Source: Chimaeribacter coloradensis
Lineage (GTDB): Bacteria > Pseudomonadota > Gammaproteobacteria > Enterobacterales > Enterobacteriaceae
Assembly (NCBI RefSeq): GCF_002858715.1
Contig: NZ_PJZH01000002.1
Span: 124,001 to 188,000 of the forward strand
Direction of reading: 5' to 3'
Length of the DNA: 64,000 bases
Below, piece after piece: positions 1-8,195 of this stretch. Both the position numbers and the translations under genes were made by a program. The number at the start of each line of letters is the position of its first letter. Position 1 is the first letter of the stretch. The notes beneath the pieces are model-generated. The model saw nothing but the letters and a program-made list of their open reading frames with translations, was not told the origin of the DNA and did not search any database.

Positions 1-1193
1 TCCCCTTTCTGCTGGCGGCGGCGCACGCTGATGCGCGCATGTTGCCAGGCAAAGACCAGCGCGGAGATAATCACGCCGCTGATCACCGCCATCGCCAGAT
101 CGGTAAAGATGGTAATCAGCGTCACCACCAGCATCACCAGCACGTCCGCTTTCGGCATCCGGCGCAGGCGGCGCAGCGAGCTCCACTCAAAGGTGTTATA
201 GCAGACCACCAGCATAATCCCGGCCAGCGCCGCCACCGGCAGCAGGCCGATATAGCCTGACAAACTCACCACGAACAGGATCAGCAGCAGCGCGCCGACA
301 GTGCCGGAGAGCCGCCCGCGGCCGCCGGAGGTGAAGTTAATGATCGACTGGCCGATCATCGCGCAGCCGGCAAAGCAGCCGAACATGCCGCACAGGGCGT
401 TGCCTGCCCCCTGGGCGATGCTTTCACGATTACCGTTGCCTTTCTTGTTGCCCATTTCGTCCAGCACGGTCATGGTCAGCAGCGACTCAATCAGCCCCAC
501 CAGCGCAATCACCACCGCATAAGGCAGCACAATGCGCAGCGTTTCCAGATTCAGCGGCGCGGCCGGCAGGTGGAAGCTCGGCAGCGTGCCGGAGATGTCC
601 GCCATGTCGCCTACCCGCAGGGTGTGCAGGTTAAAGCCGATGGCCACCGCCGATACCACAATCAGCGCTGCCAGCGAGGAGGGAATCACTTTGGTGAGTT
701 TCGGGAACAGGCAGACCACCAGGATCGCCAGCAGCACCAGGGCGTACATCATCGGCCCCTGCCCGGCGATCATATGCAGCTGCGCCAGCATAATCACAAT
801 CGCCAGCCCGTTCACAAAGCCGTGTACCGCCGGCAGCGGCACCAACCGGATAAACTTGCCCAGGCGCAGCACACCGATGGCGATCTGGATAACCCCGGCG
901 AAAATCGTCGCCCACAGCACGTAATCCATGCCGTGCTCACTGGCGAGGCTCATCAGCACCACCACAATCGACCCGGCCGCGCCGGAGACCATGCCCGGCT
1001 TGCCGCCGAACAGCGCCGTCACCAGCCCGATAATAAAGGCGGTATGCAGGCCGACAATCGGTGACAGCCCCGCCACCAGTGAAAACCCGACCGCTTCCGG
1101 CACCATAGACACCGCCACGACACAGCCGGCCAGCACGTCATTTTTGACGCCGGCCAGCCTGGCGTTATTCATTCCAGACATAAGGAATTCCAT
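1..1193 (-). CDS. SulP-family inorganic anion transporter (3' end beyond window)
   Basis: The reading frame runs leftward from about 1193 off the window edge, so at least 397 residues are present and the C-terminus is missing. The translation begins MEFLMSGMNNARLAGVKND and continues with long hydrophobic runs typical of SulP carriers, including VSMVPEAVGFSLVAGLSP near the N-terminus and a VSGAAGSIVVV segment. SulP proteins are inner-membrane transporters of sulfate, bicarbonate or dicarboxylates. The short N-terminus looks more like BicA/YbaR-type members than E. coli DauA. Whether a STAS domain follows cannot be seen. A second in-frame ATG at 1181 is an alternative start; neither has a strong ribosome site. 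It is divergent from ychF. In E. coli the ychF neighbour is pth, so the local order differs here. The substrate is unknown. Confidence 0.88.
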   Translation of the reverse strand, partial: MEFLMSGMNNARLAGVKNDVLAGCVVAVSMVPEAVGFSLVAGLSPIVGLHTAFIIGLVTALFGGKPGMVSGAAGSIVVVLMSLASEHGMDYVLWATIFAGVIQIAIGVLRLGKFIRLVPLPAVHGFVNGLAIVIMLAQLHMIAGQGPMMYALVLLAILVVCLFPKLTKVIPSSLAALIVVSAVAIGFNLHTLRVGDMADISGTLPSFHLPAAPLNLETLRIVLPYAVVIALVGLIESLLTMTVLDEMGNKKGNGNRESIAQGAGNALCGMFGCFAGCAMIGQSIINFTSGGRGRLSGTVGALLLILFVVSLSGYIGLLPVAALAGIMLVVCYNTFEWSSLRRLRRMPKADVLVMLVVTLITIFTDLAMAVISGVIISALVFAWQHARISVRRRQQKG

Positions 1194-1410
1194 CTTTTAT
1201 TTTGAACAGCACAACCGCTTCCCTCAGGGGGAATATGAGATCACCGCAGGCACGGTGGAGTGCAGCGCATCAGGCTGCGGAGGAGGGGTAAAGCTCAGGG
1301 TGGACTAGGCAGAAAATACATCCGGCGCGTTTCCTGTCAGTTAAAAAGTGGTAGCAGTATCGGTAAAGCCTGCGTGAAAGGCAAGCCGCAAGGCAACGGC
1401 CAGATGCGGA

Positions 1411-1439
1411 TCGAGATAAACACGCTTTCCGTGTATAAT
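1411..1439 (+). promoter_or_regulatory. Likely sigma-70 promoter of ychF
   Basis: A perfect -10 hexamer TATAAT lies at 1434-1439, with a 4/6 -35 match (TCGAGA, 1411-1416) at 17 bp spacing. It sits about 75 bp before the ychF start. The rest of the 320-bp gap between the SulP gene and ychF shows no gene I can support. Confidence 0.6.
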
Positions 1440-1514
1440 AAGGGATAAGTGTGCAATTCATTCATGCGGCCCAGATTAACCGCATGATATTTAAGCGATT
1501 AAGGTGAGAAAAAC

Positions 1515-2606
1515 ATGGGATTCAAATGCGGTATCGTCGGCCTGCCGAACGTGGGTAAATCTACGCTGTTCAACGCCCTGACCAAAGCGGGCATTGAGGC
1601 GGCGAACTTTCCGTTCTGCACCATAGAACCCAACACCGGTGTGGTGCCGATGCCGGATCCGCGTCTGGACCAGCTGTGCGAGATCGTCAAGCCTCAGCGT
1701 GTGGTGCCGACCACCATGGAATTCGTCGACATTGCCGGCCTGGTGAAAGGCGCGTCCAAAGGTGAAGGCCTGGGCAACCAGTTCCTGACCAACATCCGTG
1801 AGACCGAGGCGATCGGCCACGTGGTGCGCTGCTTCGAGAATGACAATATCATCCACGTGAACAACAAAGTTGACCCGGCCGATGACATTGACGTGATCAA
1901 CACCGAGCTGGCGCTCTCTGACCTCGACACCTGCGAACGCGCCATTCAGCGTGTGCAGAAGAAAGCCAAAGGCGGCGACAAAGACGCCAAGGCCGAGCTG
2001 GCAGCGCTGGAGAAATGCCTGCCGCAGCTGGAAAACGCCGGTATGCTGCGCGCGCTTGACCTGAGCGCCGAAGACAAGGCCGCGATCCGTTACCTGAGCT
2101 TCCTGACGCTGAAGCCGACCATGTACATCGCCAACGTCAATGAAGACGGTTTCGAAAACAACCCGTACCTCGACAAAGTGCGTGAAATCGCCGCGGCCGA
2201 AGGCTCCGTGGTGGTGGCCGTGTGTGCGGCGGTGGAGTCGGACATCGCTGAGCTGGAAGATGAAGACCGCGCCGAGTTCATGGCGGAGCTGGGCCTGGAA
2301 GAGCCGGGCCTGAATCGCGTGATCCGCGCCGGTTACCAGCTGCTGAACCTGCAGACCTACTTCACCGCCGGTGTGAAAGAAGTGCGCGCCTGGACGATTC
2401 CGGTGGGTGCCACCGCCCCGCAGGCGGCCGGTAAAATCCACACCGATTTCGAAAAAGGCTTTATCCGCGCCCAGACCATCGCCTTTGATGACTTCATCAC
2501 CTACAAAGGTGAGCAAGGTGCCAAAGAAGCCGGCAAAATGCGCTCCGAAGGCAAAGACTACATCGTGAAAGATGGCGATGTGATGAACTTCCTGTTCAAC
2601 GTCTGA
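1515..2606 (+). CDS. ychF: Redox-regulated ATPase YchF (Obg-family)
   Basis: This is the universal Obg-like P-loop protein YchF, a ribosome-associated ATPase implicated in translation and oxidative-stress responses. The 363-residue length is exactly usual. The N-terminus has the Walker A sequence GLPNVGKST, followed by the switch regions [10 protein letters not shown] and [16 protein letters not shown]. The G4 position reads NVNE rather than NKxD, which is the reason this family prefers ATP over GTP. The C-terminal TGS-like domain ends with [16 protein letters not shown]. An AAGGTGAG ribosome site lies 8 bp before the ATG. Transcription probably starts at the promoter near 1434 and ends at the hairpin just after the stop. 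It appears monocistronic; pth, its usual upstream partner in E. coli, is absent here. Confidence 0.98.
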   Translation: MGFKCGIVGLPNVGKSTLFNALTKAGIEAANFPFCTIEPNTGVVPMPDPRLDQLCEIVKPQRVVPTTMEFVDIAGLVKGASKGEGLGNQFLTNIRETEAIGHVVRCFENDNIIHVNNKVDPADDIDVINTELALSDLDTCERAIQRVQKKAKGGDKDAKAELAALEKCLPQLENAGMLRALDLSAEDKAAIRYLSFLTLKPTMYIANVNEDGFENNPYLDKVREIAAAEGSVVVAVCAAVESDIAELEDEDRAEFMAELGLEEPGLNRVIRAGYQLLNLQTYFTAGVKEVRAWTIPVGATAPQAAGKIHTDFEKGFIRAQTIAFDDFITYKGEQGAKEAGKMRSEGKDYIVKDGDVMNFLFNV

Positions 2607-2624
2607 TTTTCCCGCCGTACTGAG

Positions 2625-2648
2625 AAGCAGGGCGAATGCCCTGCTTTT
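2625..2648 (+). terminator. Rho-independent terminator of ychF
   Basis: An 8-bp stem (AGCAGGGC with GCCCTGCT) around a GAAT loop is followed by TTTT, 18 bp after the ychF stop. Confidence 0.8.
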
Positions 2649-2670
2649 CCTCCAGCCCGTGCGTGACTGC

Positions 2671-2847
2671 TTTCCGTTTTCTGCTTCTCCTCTCTGCCTG
2701 CACCCGTTTTCCGCTTTCCAATTTCTGCTCCTCCTCCCTCCTGCGCCCTGTTTCCCGCTTTCCAATTTCTGCTCCTCCTCCCTGCCTGCGCCCTGTTTCC
2801 CGCTTTCCAATTTCTGCTCCTCCTCCCTGCCTGCGCCCTTTTCCCTT
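2671..2847. repeat. 44/45-bp tandem repeat, four copies, pyrimidine-rich
   Basis: Four head-to-tail units start at 2671, 2715, 2759 and 2804. The last three are nearly identical and carry TTTCCAATTTCTGCTCCTCC followed by a CTGCCTGCGCCC segment; the first is diverged. The plus strand is almost entirely C and T. The period is not a constant multiple of three (44, 44, 45), so it is unlikely to be coding. The rest of the 2649-3071 gap shows no gene. Confidence 0.9.
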
Positions 2848-3071
2848 TGCCGATGCTTTCCCCGCCGTGCTGCCCTTTAAGTATGTTGTAACAAAAAGCC
2901 GTTCAGCGGATTCCCCGCCTCCTGCCGGATGTGACCGCGCCGCCACTTTTCAGCGTAAGTTACTGCAATGTTAAACAGCGCGCAGGTTTTCGCCGCCACA
3001 TCGCTTATAACTAAAACGCTGTTCCGACTTTTCTGCCGCCCGCGGCCCGCCCTTTGACATGGAGACTTCCA

Positions 3072-3980
3072 ATGGCTACCCCGATCTTTTCCGGCGTCAT
3101 CCCCCCGGTGCCCACGATTTTAACCGCCGATGAACAACTCGACCGCCCCGGGATGGCGCGGCTGATTGACCATGTCATCGAAGGCGGCGTGAACGGCGTG
3201 TTCTTTCTCGGCAGCGCCGGGGAGTTCGCGCACATGGGCAGCGCCTTACGGCATGAGGTGGCGGAGTTCTGCACCGCGCATGTGGCCGGCCGGGTGCCGG
3301 TGCTGATTGGCGCGGCGCACCCCGGCACGCGTGAAACGCAGGCGCTGATTACCCACGCCCACGGCTGCGGCGCGGATGGCGTGGTGGTGGTGAACCCCTA
3401 TTACAACCCGCTCTCGGAGGAGAATCTCGGCCGCTACTACCAGACCCTGGCCGACGCCTCGCCGCTGCCGATTCTGCTCTACAACTTCCCGGCGCTGACC
3501 GGCCAGAACATCCCGGTCTCACTGATTAAAACCCTGGCGGAGCGCTGCCCGAACATCGTCGGCCTGAAAGACACGGTGGACACCCTCAGCCACCTGCGGG
3601 AAACCATCCAGGCGGTGAAACCGGTGCGGCCGGATTTCGCGGTGTTCGCCGGGTATGACGAGTACCTGTTCGGCACCCTGATCCTGGGCGGTGACGGCTG
3701 CATCCCGGCCAGCGCCAACTTCGCCCCGGAACTGACCTGCGGCATCTACCGCGCGTGGCAGGCGCAGGAATTTGGAACCATCATCGGCCTGCAGCAGCGG
3801 CTGTCGCACATTCCCCAGCTCTACAGCCTGGATTTGCCCTTCTATAACGTGGTGAAAGAGGCGATCAGCCAGGTGGGCGTGGACATCCCCGTCCACTCCC
3901 TGCAACCGGCACAGCCATTGAGTGAGGAGAAGCGCCAGGTGGTACGGGAGGTGCTGCGCCTGAGCGGCATGATTGGCTGA
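3072..3980 (+). CDS. Dihydrodipicolinate synthase-family aldolase/lyase
   Basis: A class I (Schiff-base) aldolase of the DHDPS/N-acetylneuraminate lyase superfamily, 302 residues. Visible landmarks are the GSAGEF substrate loop (residues 47-52), NPYYNPL (108-114), the catalytic tyrosine in LLYNFP (Tyr137) and the Schiff-base lysine in GLKDT (Lys166). The overall pattern resembles E. coli YagE/YjhH, which cleave 2-keto-3-deoxy sugar acids, more than DapA. The true substrate cannot be assigned. The start chosen has a GGAG ribosome site 8 bp upstream; an in-frame ATG 18 bp earlier would add MTWRLP but lacks one. It stands alone between the tandem repeat and fhuF, with an inverted repeat after its stop. 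No sugar-acid transporter or dehydratase lies beside it. Confidence 0.88.
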   Translation: MATPIFSGVIPPVPTILTADEQLDRPGMARLIDHVIEGGVNGVFFLGSAGEFAHMGSALRHEVAEFCTAHVAGRVPVLIGAAHPGTRETQALITHAHGCGADGVVVVNPYYNPLSEENLGRYYQTLADASPLPILLYNFPALTGQNIPVSLIKTLAERCPNIVGLKDTVDTLSHLRETIQAVKPVRPDFAVFAGYDEYLFGTLILGGDGCIPASANFAPELTCGIYRAWQAQEFGTIIGLQQRLSHIPQLYSLDLPFYNVVKEAISQVGVDIPVHSLQPAQPLSEEKRQVVREVLRLSGMIG

Positions 3981-3994
3981 TCACACACCCAGTG

Positions 3995-4020
3995 ACGCCC
4001 TGTTCCGTTGAGCAGGGCGT
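3995..4020. terminator. Inverted repeat after aldolase gene
   Basis: The arms ACGCCCTG (3995-4002) and CAGGGCGT (4013-4020) pair perfectly across a 10-base loop, 14 bp after the stop. There is no U-tract, so termination is plausible but not certain. Confidence 0.5.
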
Positions 4021-4080
4021 GCGCGTTAGTCATCCGCGCAGACAGGCACCTCCCCCTCCCGCGCACGTTTAGATCATAAT

Positions 4081-4099
4081 ACAAATCGAAATCATTACC
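4081..4099. promoter_or_regulatory. Fur box upstream of fhuF
   Basis: 12 of 19 positions match the consensus Fur site, including an unbroken AATCATTA. It precedes fhuF, a classic Fur target, which raises confidence. Confidence 0.65.
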
Positions 4100-4170
4100 A
4101 TTTCCTATCATGCTCGCTTACACTGAGTCACAGAGGCCGTGCCGGAATCTTTACCCGGGCGGGAGGACTG

Positions 4171-4200
4171 ATGACAAGATTTCTGGTGCCAGACGCATGA
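4171..4200 (+). CDS. Possible 9-residue leader ORF before fhuF
   Basis: GGGAGGACTG sits directly before an ATG that opens a nine-codon frame, MTRFLVPDA. Its TGA (4198-4200) overlaps the likely fhuF ATG (4197-4199). This is the best ribosome site in the region, while the fhuF ATG itself has none. The layout suggests translational coupling. It may also be chance. Confidence 0.4.
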   Translation: MTRFLVPDA

Positions 4201-4934
4201 CGATGCTGACAATTTTAGACTCCTTTGCCGATGGCCCGCTGGACTGGGTCAAAACCATGTTCGTCCCTTACGATGCGGATGCAGAACGGGTGGTGCCTGC
4301 CGGCCGCCTGCTGACGCCGGAAGGTGCGCGTGACCTGCTCTCCGCTTATCTCGCCGCCCATGACGCCGCCGAGCACCGCGCCCGCGTCTCGATGTGGTCA
4401 CAGTGGTATTTTGCCCGCCTGCTGCCGGTGTGGGTGATTGTGAACCTCTCCCACCAGTGGCAACTGCCGATCAGCGCTGACCGCGTCTGGTTCCAGCTCA
4501 ATGAGGATGGCCTGCCGCTGCAATTTATGTTGCAGGGCGACGGCGAGCCGGTCACCGAGACCGACCCGCTGGTGCGTTTTGCCGGCATGGTGCAGCACAT
4601 TGCGCCGGTCTGCCAGATCCTGGCGGACCTCGCCGGGCTGAAGCCGGGCATCTTCTGGAACAATGCCGCCGTACGTATCCAGTGGGGCATTGAGCAGGCG
4701 GAACTGATCAACGCCGATGTCACCCCCGGCCAGGCGCTGCTGACCGCCCGCACCCTGTGCGACGGCAGCAAAAACGCGCTGTTCGAACCGACGCGCCGTG
4801 AAATCCCGACCGATGCTGCCAGCCCCTCGTTCCGCCGCCAGTGCTGCCTGCGGTATGAACTGTGCGACCATGAGATGTGCCCCTCCTGCCCGCTGCTGCT
4901 GGCGGAAAAACGCCGCCGCCCCGCCACCGTCTGA
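4197..4934 (+). CDS. fhuF: Ferric siderophore reductase FhuF
   Basis: FhuF is a cytoplasmic [2Fe-2S] protein that reduces iron in hydroxamate siderophores such as ferrichrome and ferrioxamine, releasing Fe(II). The C-terminus carries the diagnostic cysteine cluster, RQCCLRYELCDHEMCPSCPL, with the C-C-x10-C-x2-C ligand spacing. The start at 4197 gives 245 residues beginning MTMLTILDSFADG. A longer frame from 4110 (274 residues) would add a polar leader without family resemblance. The E. coli protein is about 262 residues. The Fur box at 4081 predicts iron repression. A short upstream frame ends on the start codon and may couple translation. A strong hairpin terminator follows. It is a single-gene unit, and no siderophore receptor lies nearby. 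Confidence 0.93.
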   Translation: MTMLTILDSFADGPLDWVKTMFVPYDADAERVVPAGRLLTPEGARDLLSAYLAAHDAAEHRARVSMWSQWYFARLLPVWVIVNLSHQWQLPISADRVWFQLNEDGLPLQFMLQGDGEPVTETDPLVRFAGMVQHIAPVCQILADLAGLKPGIFWNNAAVRIQWGIEQAELINADVTPGQALLTARTLCDGSKNALFEPTRREIPTDAASPSFRRQCCLRYELCDHEMCPSCPLLLAEKRRRPATV

Positions 4935-4944
4935 GCAGAAAAAA

Positions 4945-4973
4945 AGCGTTAGCCCTCAGCGGGCTGCGCTTTT
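4945..4973 (+). terminator. Terminator of fhuF
   Basis: The interrupted stem AGCG/AGCCC with GGGCT/CGCT is flanked by an A-run before it and TTTT after it, 10 bp after the fhuF stop. Confidence 0.75.
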
Positions 4974-5091
4974 GCATTTGCTTATACAGAAAAAGAGTTT
5001 GATCTTACCCGGTTATAACTATAAATATGGAGCCGACCCCGCAAACGATTTCCCTGTGATGCGGGCTGACTTTGACCACGAGGTAACGATC

Positions 5092-5451
5092 ATGAAAACG
5101 AGCACGTCTGCCCGCGTCTCTGCGTCGTTGAAGGGCCTGGCCGCACAGGTTACGCTGTTCTCCGCCACGCTGCGCGCCTCCCTGCTGGTGCCGGTCTCCC
5201 AGACCTGGCGCACCCTGACGGGGCAACAGGCCCCGCTGGATGCCCGGGTCGTCCGCCGTTATGCCCTGCCCTCCTCGCGGACGTTCAGCGTGGCGGAAGG
5301 CTTCTTCGGCTTTATCCCGATTGAGTCGTTTGAGTGCGAGCGCTACGTGCTGGAAGTGACGCATAACGGCCGCTGCTACCAGGTGGAAGTGCCGCAGCAG
5401 GTCTACCATCAGGTGGCGGTGGGCGAGCAGATCGCGATTCACACCCACTGA
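5092..5451 (+). CDS. Small uncharacterised protein
   Basis: I do not recognise this 119-residue protein. The ATG at 5092 has GAGGTAA 7 bp upstream, so it is a better start than the in-frame ATG at 5059. The first half is Ser/Thr/Ala-rich with a weakly amphipathic stretch (AAQVTLFSATLRASLLVPV) and no clear signal peptide. The second half has a beta-strand-like pattern (YVLEVTHNGRCYQVEVPQQV, ending GEQIAIHTH) that could be a small SH3- or OB-like barrel. It has its own terminator downstream and an AT-rich upstream stretch (4985-5030) that could be a promoter. It lies between fhuF and a convergent diguanylate cyclase, with no functional clue from its neighbours. Codon use matches the rest of the window. 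Confidence 0.7.
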   Translation: MKTSTSARVSASLKGLAAQVTLFSATLRASLLVPVSQTWRTLTGQQAPLDARVVRRYALPSSRTFSVAEGFFGFIPIESFECERYVLEVTHNGRCYQVEVPQQVYHQVAVGEQIAIHTH

Positions 5452-5461
5452 TCGCCGCCCA

Positions 5462-5492
5462 TAAAAAAAGAGCCGGGATGGCTCTTTTTTTA
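5462..5492. terminator. Bidirectional terminator
   Basis: AAAAAAAGAGCC pairs with GGCTCTTTTTTT around a GGGAT loop. It lies between two convergent genes and can serve both strands. Confidence 0.9.
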
Positions 5493-5505
5493 TGGCTGGG
5501 CAGAC

Positions 5506-6477
5506 TCAGACAGCGGGCGAACGGCTGCTGCGCTTCTGCGCGTACATCAGCGCGTCCGCCTGCGCCAGCAACGCCGCCACCTCCACCGGTTGCGCGCCGT
5601 CATAATCTATCTGCCCTACGCTGTAACAGAGCGCGTAGCCGCGCCCGCTCTCCGCATTGTGGGCTGCCACCCGCGCCAGCAACCGTGCCACCGCCTGCTG
5701 CGTCTCGTGTTTCCCGGCATTGGTCAGCAGCACCGCGAACTCATCGCCCCCCAGCCGCGCCACCACATCGCTGTCACGCAGGCTCTCGCGGATCAGCGCC
5801 GCAAAGGTTTTCAGCGCCCGGTCGCCCTCGGCATGGCCGAAAGTGTCATTGATCTCTTTAAAGCCGTTCATGTCGAAAAACAGCAGCGAGGCGGGCAGCC
5901 CCAGCCGGTGGCACACCTCCAGCGCGTGCTGGCCCAGCGCCTCAAACCCGCGGCGGTTGGAGATCTGCGTCAGCGCATCCATGGTCGCCAGTTGCATGGC
6001 GGTGATCTCCTGCTCCGCCATCGCGGCCAGGTCACGCAGCAGCATCCGGTCTTCCTCATTCAGCCGGTGCGGCACCGTGTCCAGCAAACAGAGCGTGCCG
6101 AGTTTGACACCGTCCGGCACCACCAGCGGGCAACCGGCATAAAACCGGATGCCCGGCTCACCCACGACCAGCGGATTGTCGTGGAAGCGGGCGTCATGCT
6201 GCGCATCCGGCACCTCCATGATGCCGTCTTCCAGAATGGCGTGGCCGCAGAAGGAGACATCCCGCGGCGTTTCCTGCACCGCCAGCCCCTGGCAGGACTT
6301 GAACCACTGGCGGTTCATGTCCACCAGCGACACCACGGCAATCGGCACATTGAACAGCCGCCGTGCCAGCCGGGTCAGGCGGTCAAAGCGCTCTTCCGGC
6401 AGGGTATCGAGGATATTGTAGGCGCGGAGGGTAGACAGGCGGTGTTGCTCATCGGAAGGTTTGGCAGGCGGTTGCAT
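5506..6477 (-). CDS. GAF-GGDEF diguanylate cyclase
   Basis: A cytoplasmic sensor cyclase predicted to make c-di-GMP. Residues about 1-155 form a GAF domain of the free-standing type, with SLVDMNRQWFKSCQG and PRDVSFCGHAI. After a short helical linker come TMDALTQISNRRGFE and the GGDEF domain. The active-site motif RLGGDEFAVLL is intact. An RxxD inhibitory site (RDSD) lies exactly five residues before GGDEF, so product inhibition is expected. No EAL domain and no membrane segment are present. The ATG at 6477 is chosen over a TTG 27 bp upstream. It is a single gene, convergent with the small unknown protein. The GAF ligand is unknown. Confidence 0.92.
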   Translation of the reverse strand: MQPPAKPSDEQHRLSTLRAYNILDTLPEERFDRLTRLARRLFNVPIAVVSLVDMNRQWFKSCQGLAVQETPRDVSFCGHAILEDGIMEVPDAQHDARFHDNPLVVGEPGIRFYAGCPLVVPDGVKLGTLCLLDTVPHRLNEEDRMLLRDLAAMAEQEITAMQLATMDALTQISNRRGFEALGQHALEVCHRLGLPASLLFFDMNGFKEINDTFGHAEGDRALKTFAALIRESLRDSDVVARLGGDEFAVLLTNAGKHETQQAVARLLARVAAHNAESGRGYALCYSVGQIDYDGAQPVEVAALLAQADALMYAQKRSSRSPAV

Positions 6478-6689
6478 AACACTCTCATTTCCTGGTGGGG
6501 CCAACTATGGGCAAAAAGGGGGCAATGTGCTGACATTGCCGCCGAGGCCACTATTCAAACATGGTTAAAAACGAAAGTCACTCTTGGAAAAACAGGGCAT
6601 TGCGTACGGAAAGGGGGAATCAGCAACCGTCCGCCTGTCCGCCCCGGCATTGCACCGGAGGCGGGAGGGCTACGACGGAGTGGGCAGAG

Positions 6690-7745
6690 TTACTCTGCCC
6701 GGAGGGAGTTCATATCGATCACAAAACGGTATTTGACGTCGCCGCGGCTCATGCGGGCGAACGCCTGCTCAATTTCATCCATGCGAATTACTTCGACATC
6801 AGCAGTGATGCCATGTTCCCCACAAAAATCGAGCATTTCCTGTGTTTCTTTCATGCTGCCGATCGAGGTGCCGGCAATGCTCAGGCGTTTGAACACCATC
6901 GGGGTGATGTCCGGGGCCTGATGCGGTTGGTCAGGGATGCCGACCAGGATCAGTTTGCCGTTGCTTTTCAGCGTCGACAGATAGGGGTTGAGGTCATGCG
7001 GAGCCGCCACACAGTTGAGGATCAGGTCCAGGCGGTTCGCCTGCGCCGCCATCTGTGCGGCATCGGTGGAGACCACCACCTCTTTTGCGCCGAGGCGCAG
7101 CGCGTCTTCGCCTTTGCCCGGCGAGGTGGTAAACAGCACCACCTCCGCGCCCATGGCGGTGGCGAGTTTCACCGCCATATGGCCCAGCCCGCCGAGGCCG
7201 ACCACGCCGACGCGCTGGCCCGGCTGCACCTGCCAGTGTTTCAGCGGTGACCAGGTGGTGACACCGGCACAGAGCAGCGGGGCCACGGCGGCCGGGTCGA
7301 GCTGTTCGGGCACGCGCACCACAAAGTCCTGCGCGACCACGATGTCGGTGGCGTAGCCGCCAAAGGTGGTGGTGCCGGTAGCCGGTTCGTCGCCGTTATA
7401 GGTGGCGGTGAAGCCCTCGTCACAGTACTGCTCGTCTCCTTCACGGCAGGCGCTGCACTGCCCGCAGGAGCCAACCATCACACCAACGCCGACGCGCTGG
7501 CCGACCTGGAAACGGCTGACGTTCGCGCCGGTTTCGGTGACGTGGCCGATAATCTCATGGCCCGGCACCAGCGGGTAGCGGCTCATGTTCCACTCATTAC
7601 GGGCCATATGCAGATCGGAGTGGCAGACGCCACAAAACGCGATCTCAATCCGGACGTCATCCGGGCCGGTGTCCCGGCGGTCAAAGTGGAAAGGTGCCAG
7701 CGCAGTCTGCGCGCTCTGGGCGGCGTAGCCAAAAGATCGTTTCAT
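6690..7745 (-). CDS. Zinc-dependent alcohol dehydrogenase, YahK/CAD type
   Basis: A 351-residue medium-chain dehydrogenase that probably reduces aldehydes with NADPH. The N-terminal zinc domain has CGVCHSDLH and PGHEIIGHV (catalytic zinc ligands Cys and His-Glu). A CGQCSACREGDEQYC stretch supplies the structural-zinc cysteines. The Rossmann fold has GVVGLGGLGHMAVKLA, then VLFTTSPGK. The C-terminus GDVKYRFVID is typical of the cinnamyl-alcohol-dehydrogenase branch that includes E. coli YahK. It stands alone. A short inverted repeat (6682-6700) spans its stop codon. The 185-bp gap between it and the GGDEF gene shows no further gene. The physiological substrate is unknown. Confidence 0.93.
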   Translation of the reverse strand: MKRSFGYAAQSAQTALAPFHFDRRDTGPDDVRIEIAFCGVCHSDLHMARNEWNMSRYPLVPGHEIIGHVTETGANVSRFQVGQRVGVGVMVGSCGQCSACREGDEQYCDEGFTATYNGDEPATGTTTFGGYATDIVVAQDFVVRVPEQLDPAAVAPLLCAGVTTWSPLKHWQVQPGQRVGVVGLGGLGHMAVKLATAMGAEVVLFTTSPGKGEDALRLGAKEVVVSTDAAQMAAQANRLDLILNCVAAPHDLNPYLSTLKSNGKLILVGIPDQPHQAPDITPMVFKRLSIAGTSIGSMKETQEMLDFCGEHGITADVEVIRMDEIEQAFARMSRGDVKYRFVIDMNSLRAE

Positions 7746-8148
7746 TGGAATCCCCGTTTTTGAAGGGGGCGAACCCTAAAGCCTGCGGCACCTCACATCA
7801 AGTTTTCAGCGCAGGGAAATGTGCCAAAATGTGGCAGCGCCCCGCCCGCCTGCGGCTTGCCTGCACACGCCTTATGCAACGCGCAGGCGCACGGCTCACC
7901 CGCCCTGAGCGGTGGCCGGTGCATTGCGCCGTCTGAACATCCGGACGGCTGGAGGCGTTACATTATTTTACAACCTTGTTGTTTAATCACCCAGAAAACC
8001 CGCGACCGGCGGCCTGGTTTTCCGTAACGTTTTTGCCTTATTTTTCAACTGTCGGCCTGCCTGTTCCCCCGCTTTCCGGCTGCCTTTCAGGCCGGTTTAC
8101 CGCCGTAAAAAAGCTCAGATAGCAGCGATAGTTTGACTCCCCCGCTGC
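7746..8148. other. Intergenic region, no gene seen
   Basis: The 400 bp between the divergent alcohol dehydrogenase and flavin monooxygenase genes hold no frame with a credible start. The right part is AT-richer and probably holds the promoter of the monooxygenase. Confidence 0.5.
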
Positions 8149-8167
8149 GTAGATGATAATCGTTATC
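8149..8167. promoter_or_regulatory. Strong Fur-like box before the flavin monooxygenase
   Basis: 15 of 19 positions match the Fur consensus, with the core TGATAATCGTTATC. It is about 28 bp before the start of the next gene. By sequence it is a better match than the one before fhuF. Confidence 0.75.
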
Positions 8168-8195
8168 ACTTTTATTGACTCGATAAGGGATGCTG

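Noticed and set aside
1491-2810. A 439-codon frame opposite ychF with Glu/Gly/Arg-rich repeats
   Set aside because: It is the complement of ychF and of the C/T-rich tandem repeat.
4110-4196. N-terminal extension of FhuF
   Set aside because: The extra 29 residues are polar and unlike the family, and no ribosome site precedes 4110.
6682-6700. GGGCAGAG/CTCTGCCC inverted repeat spanning the alcohol dehydrogenase stop as a terminator
   Set aside because: It overlaps the stop codon and lacks a U-tract on the minus strand.
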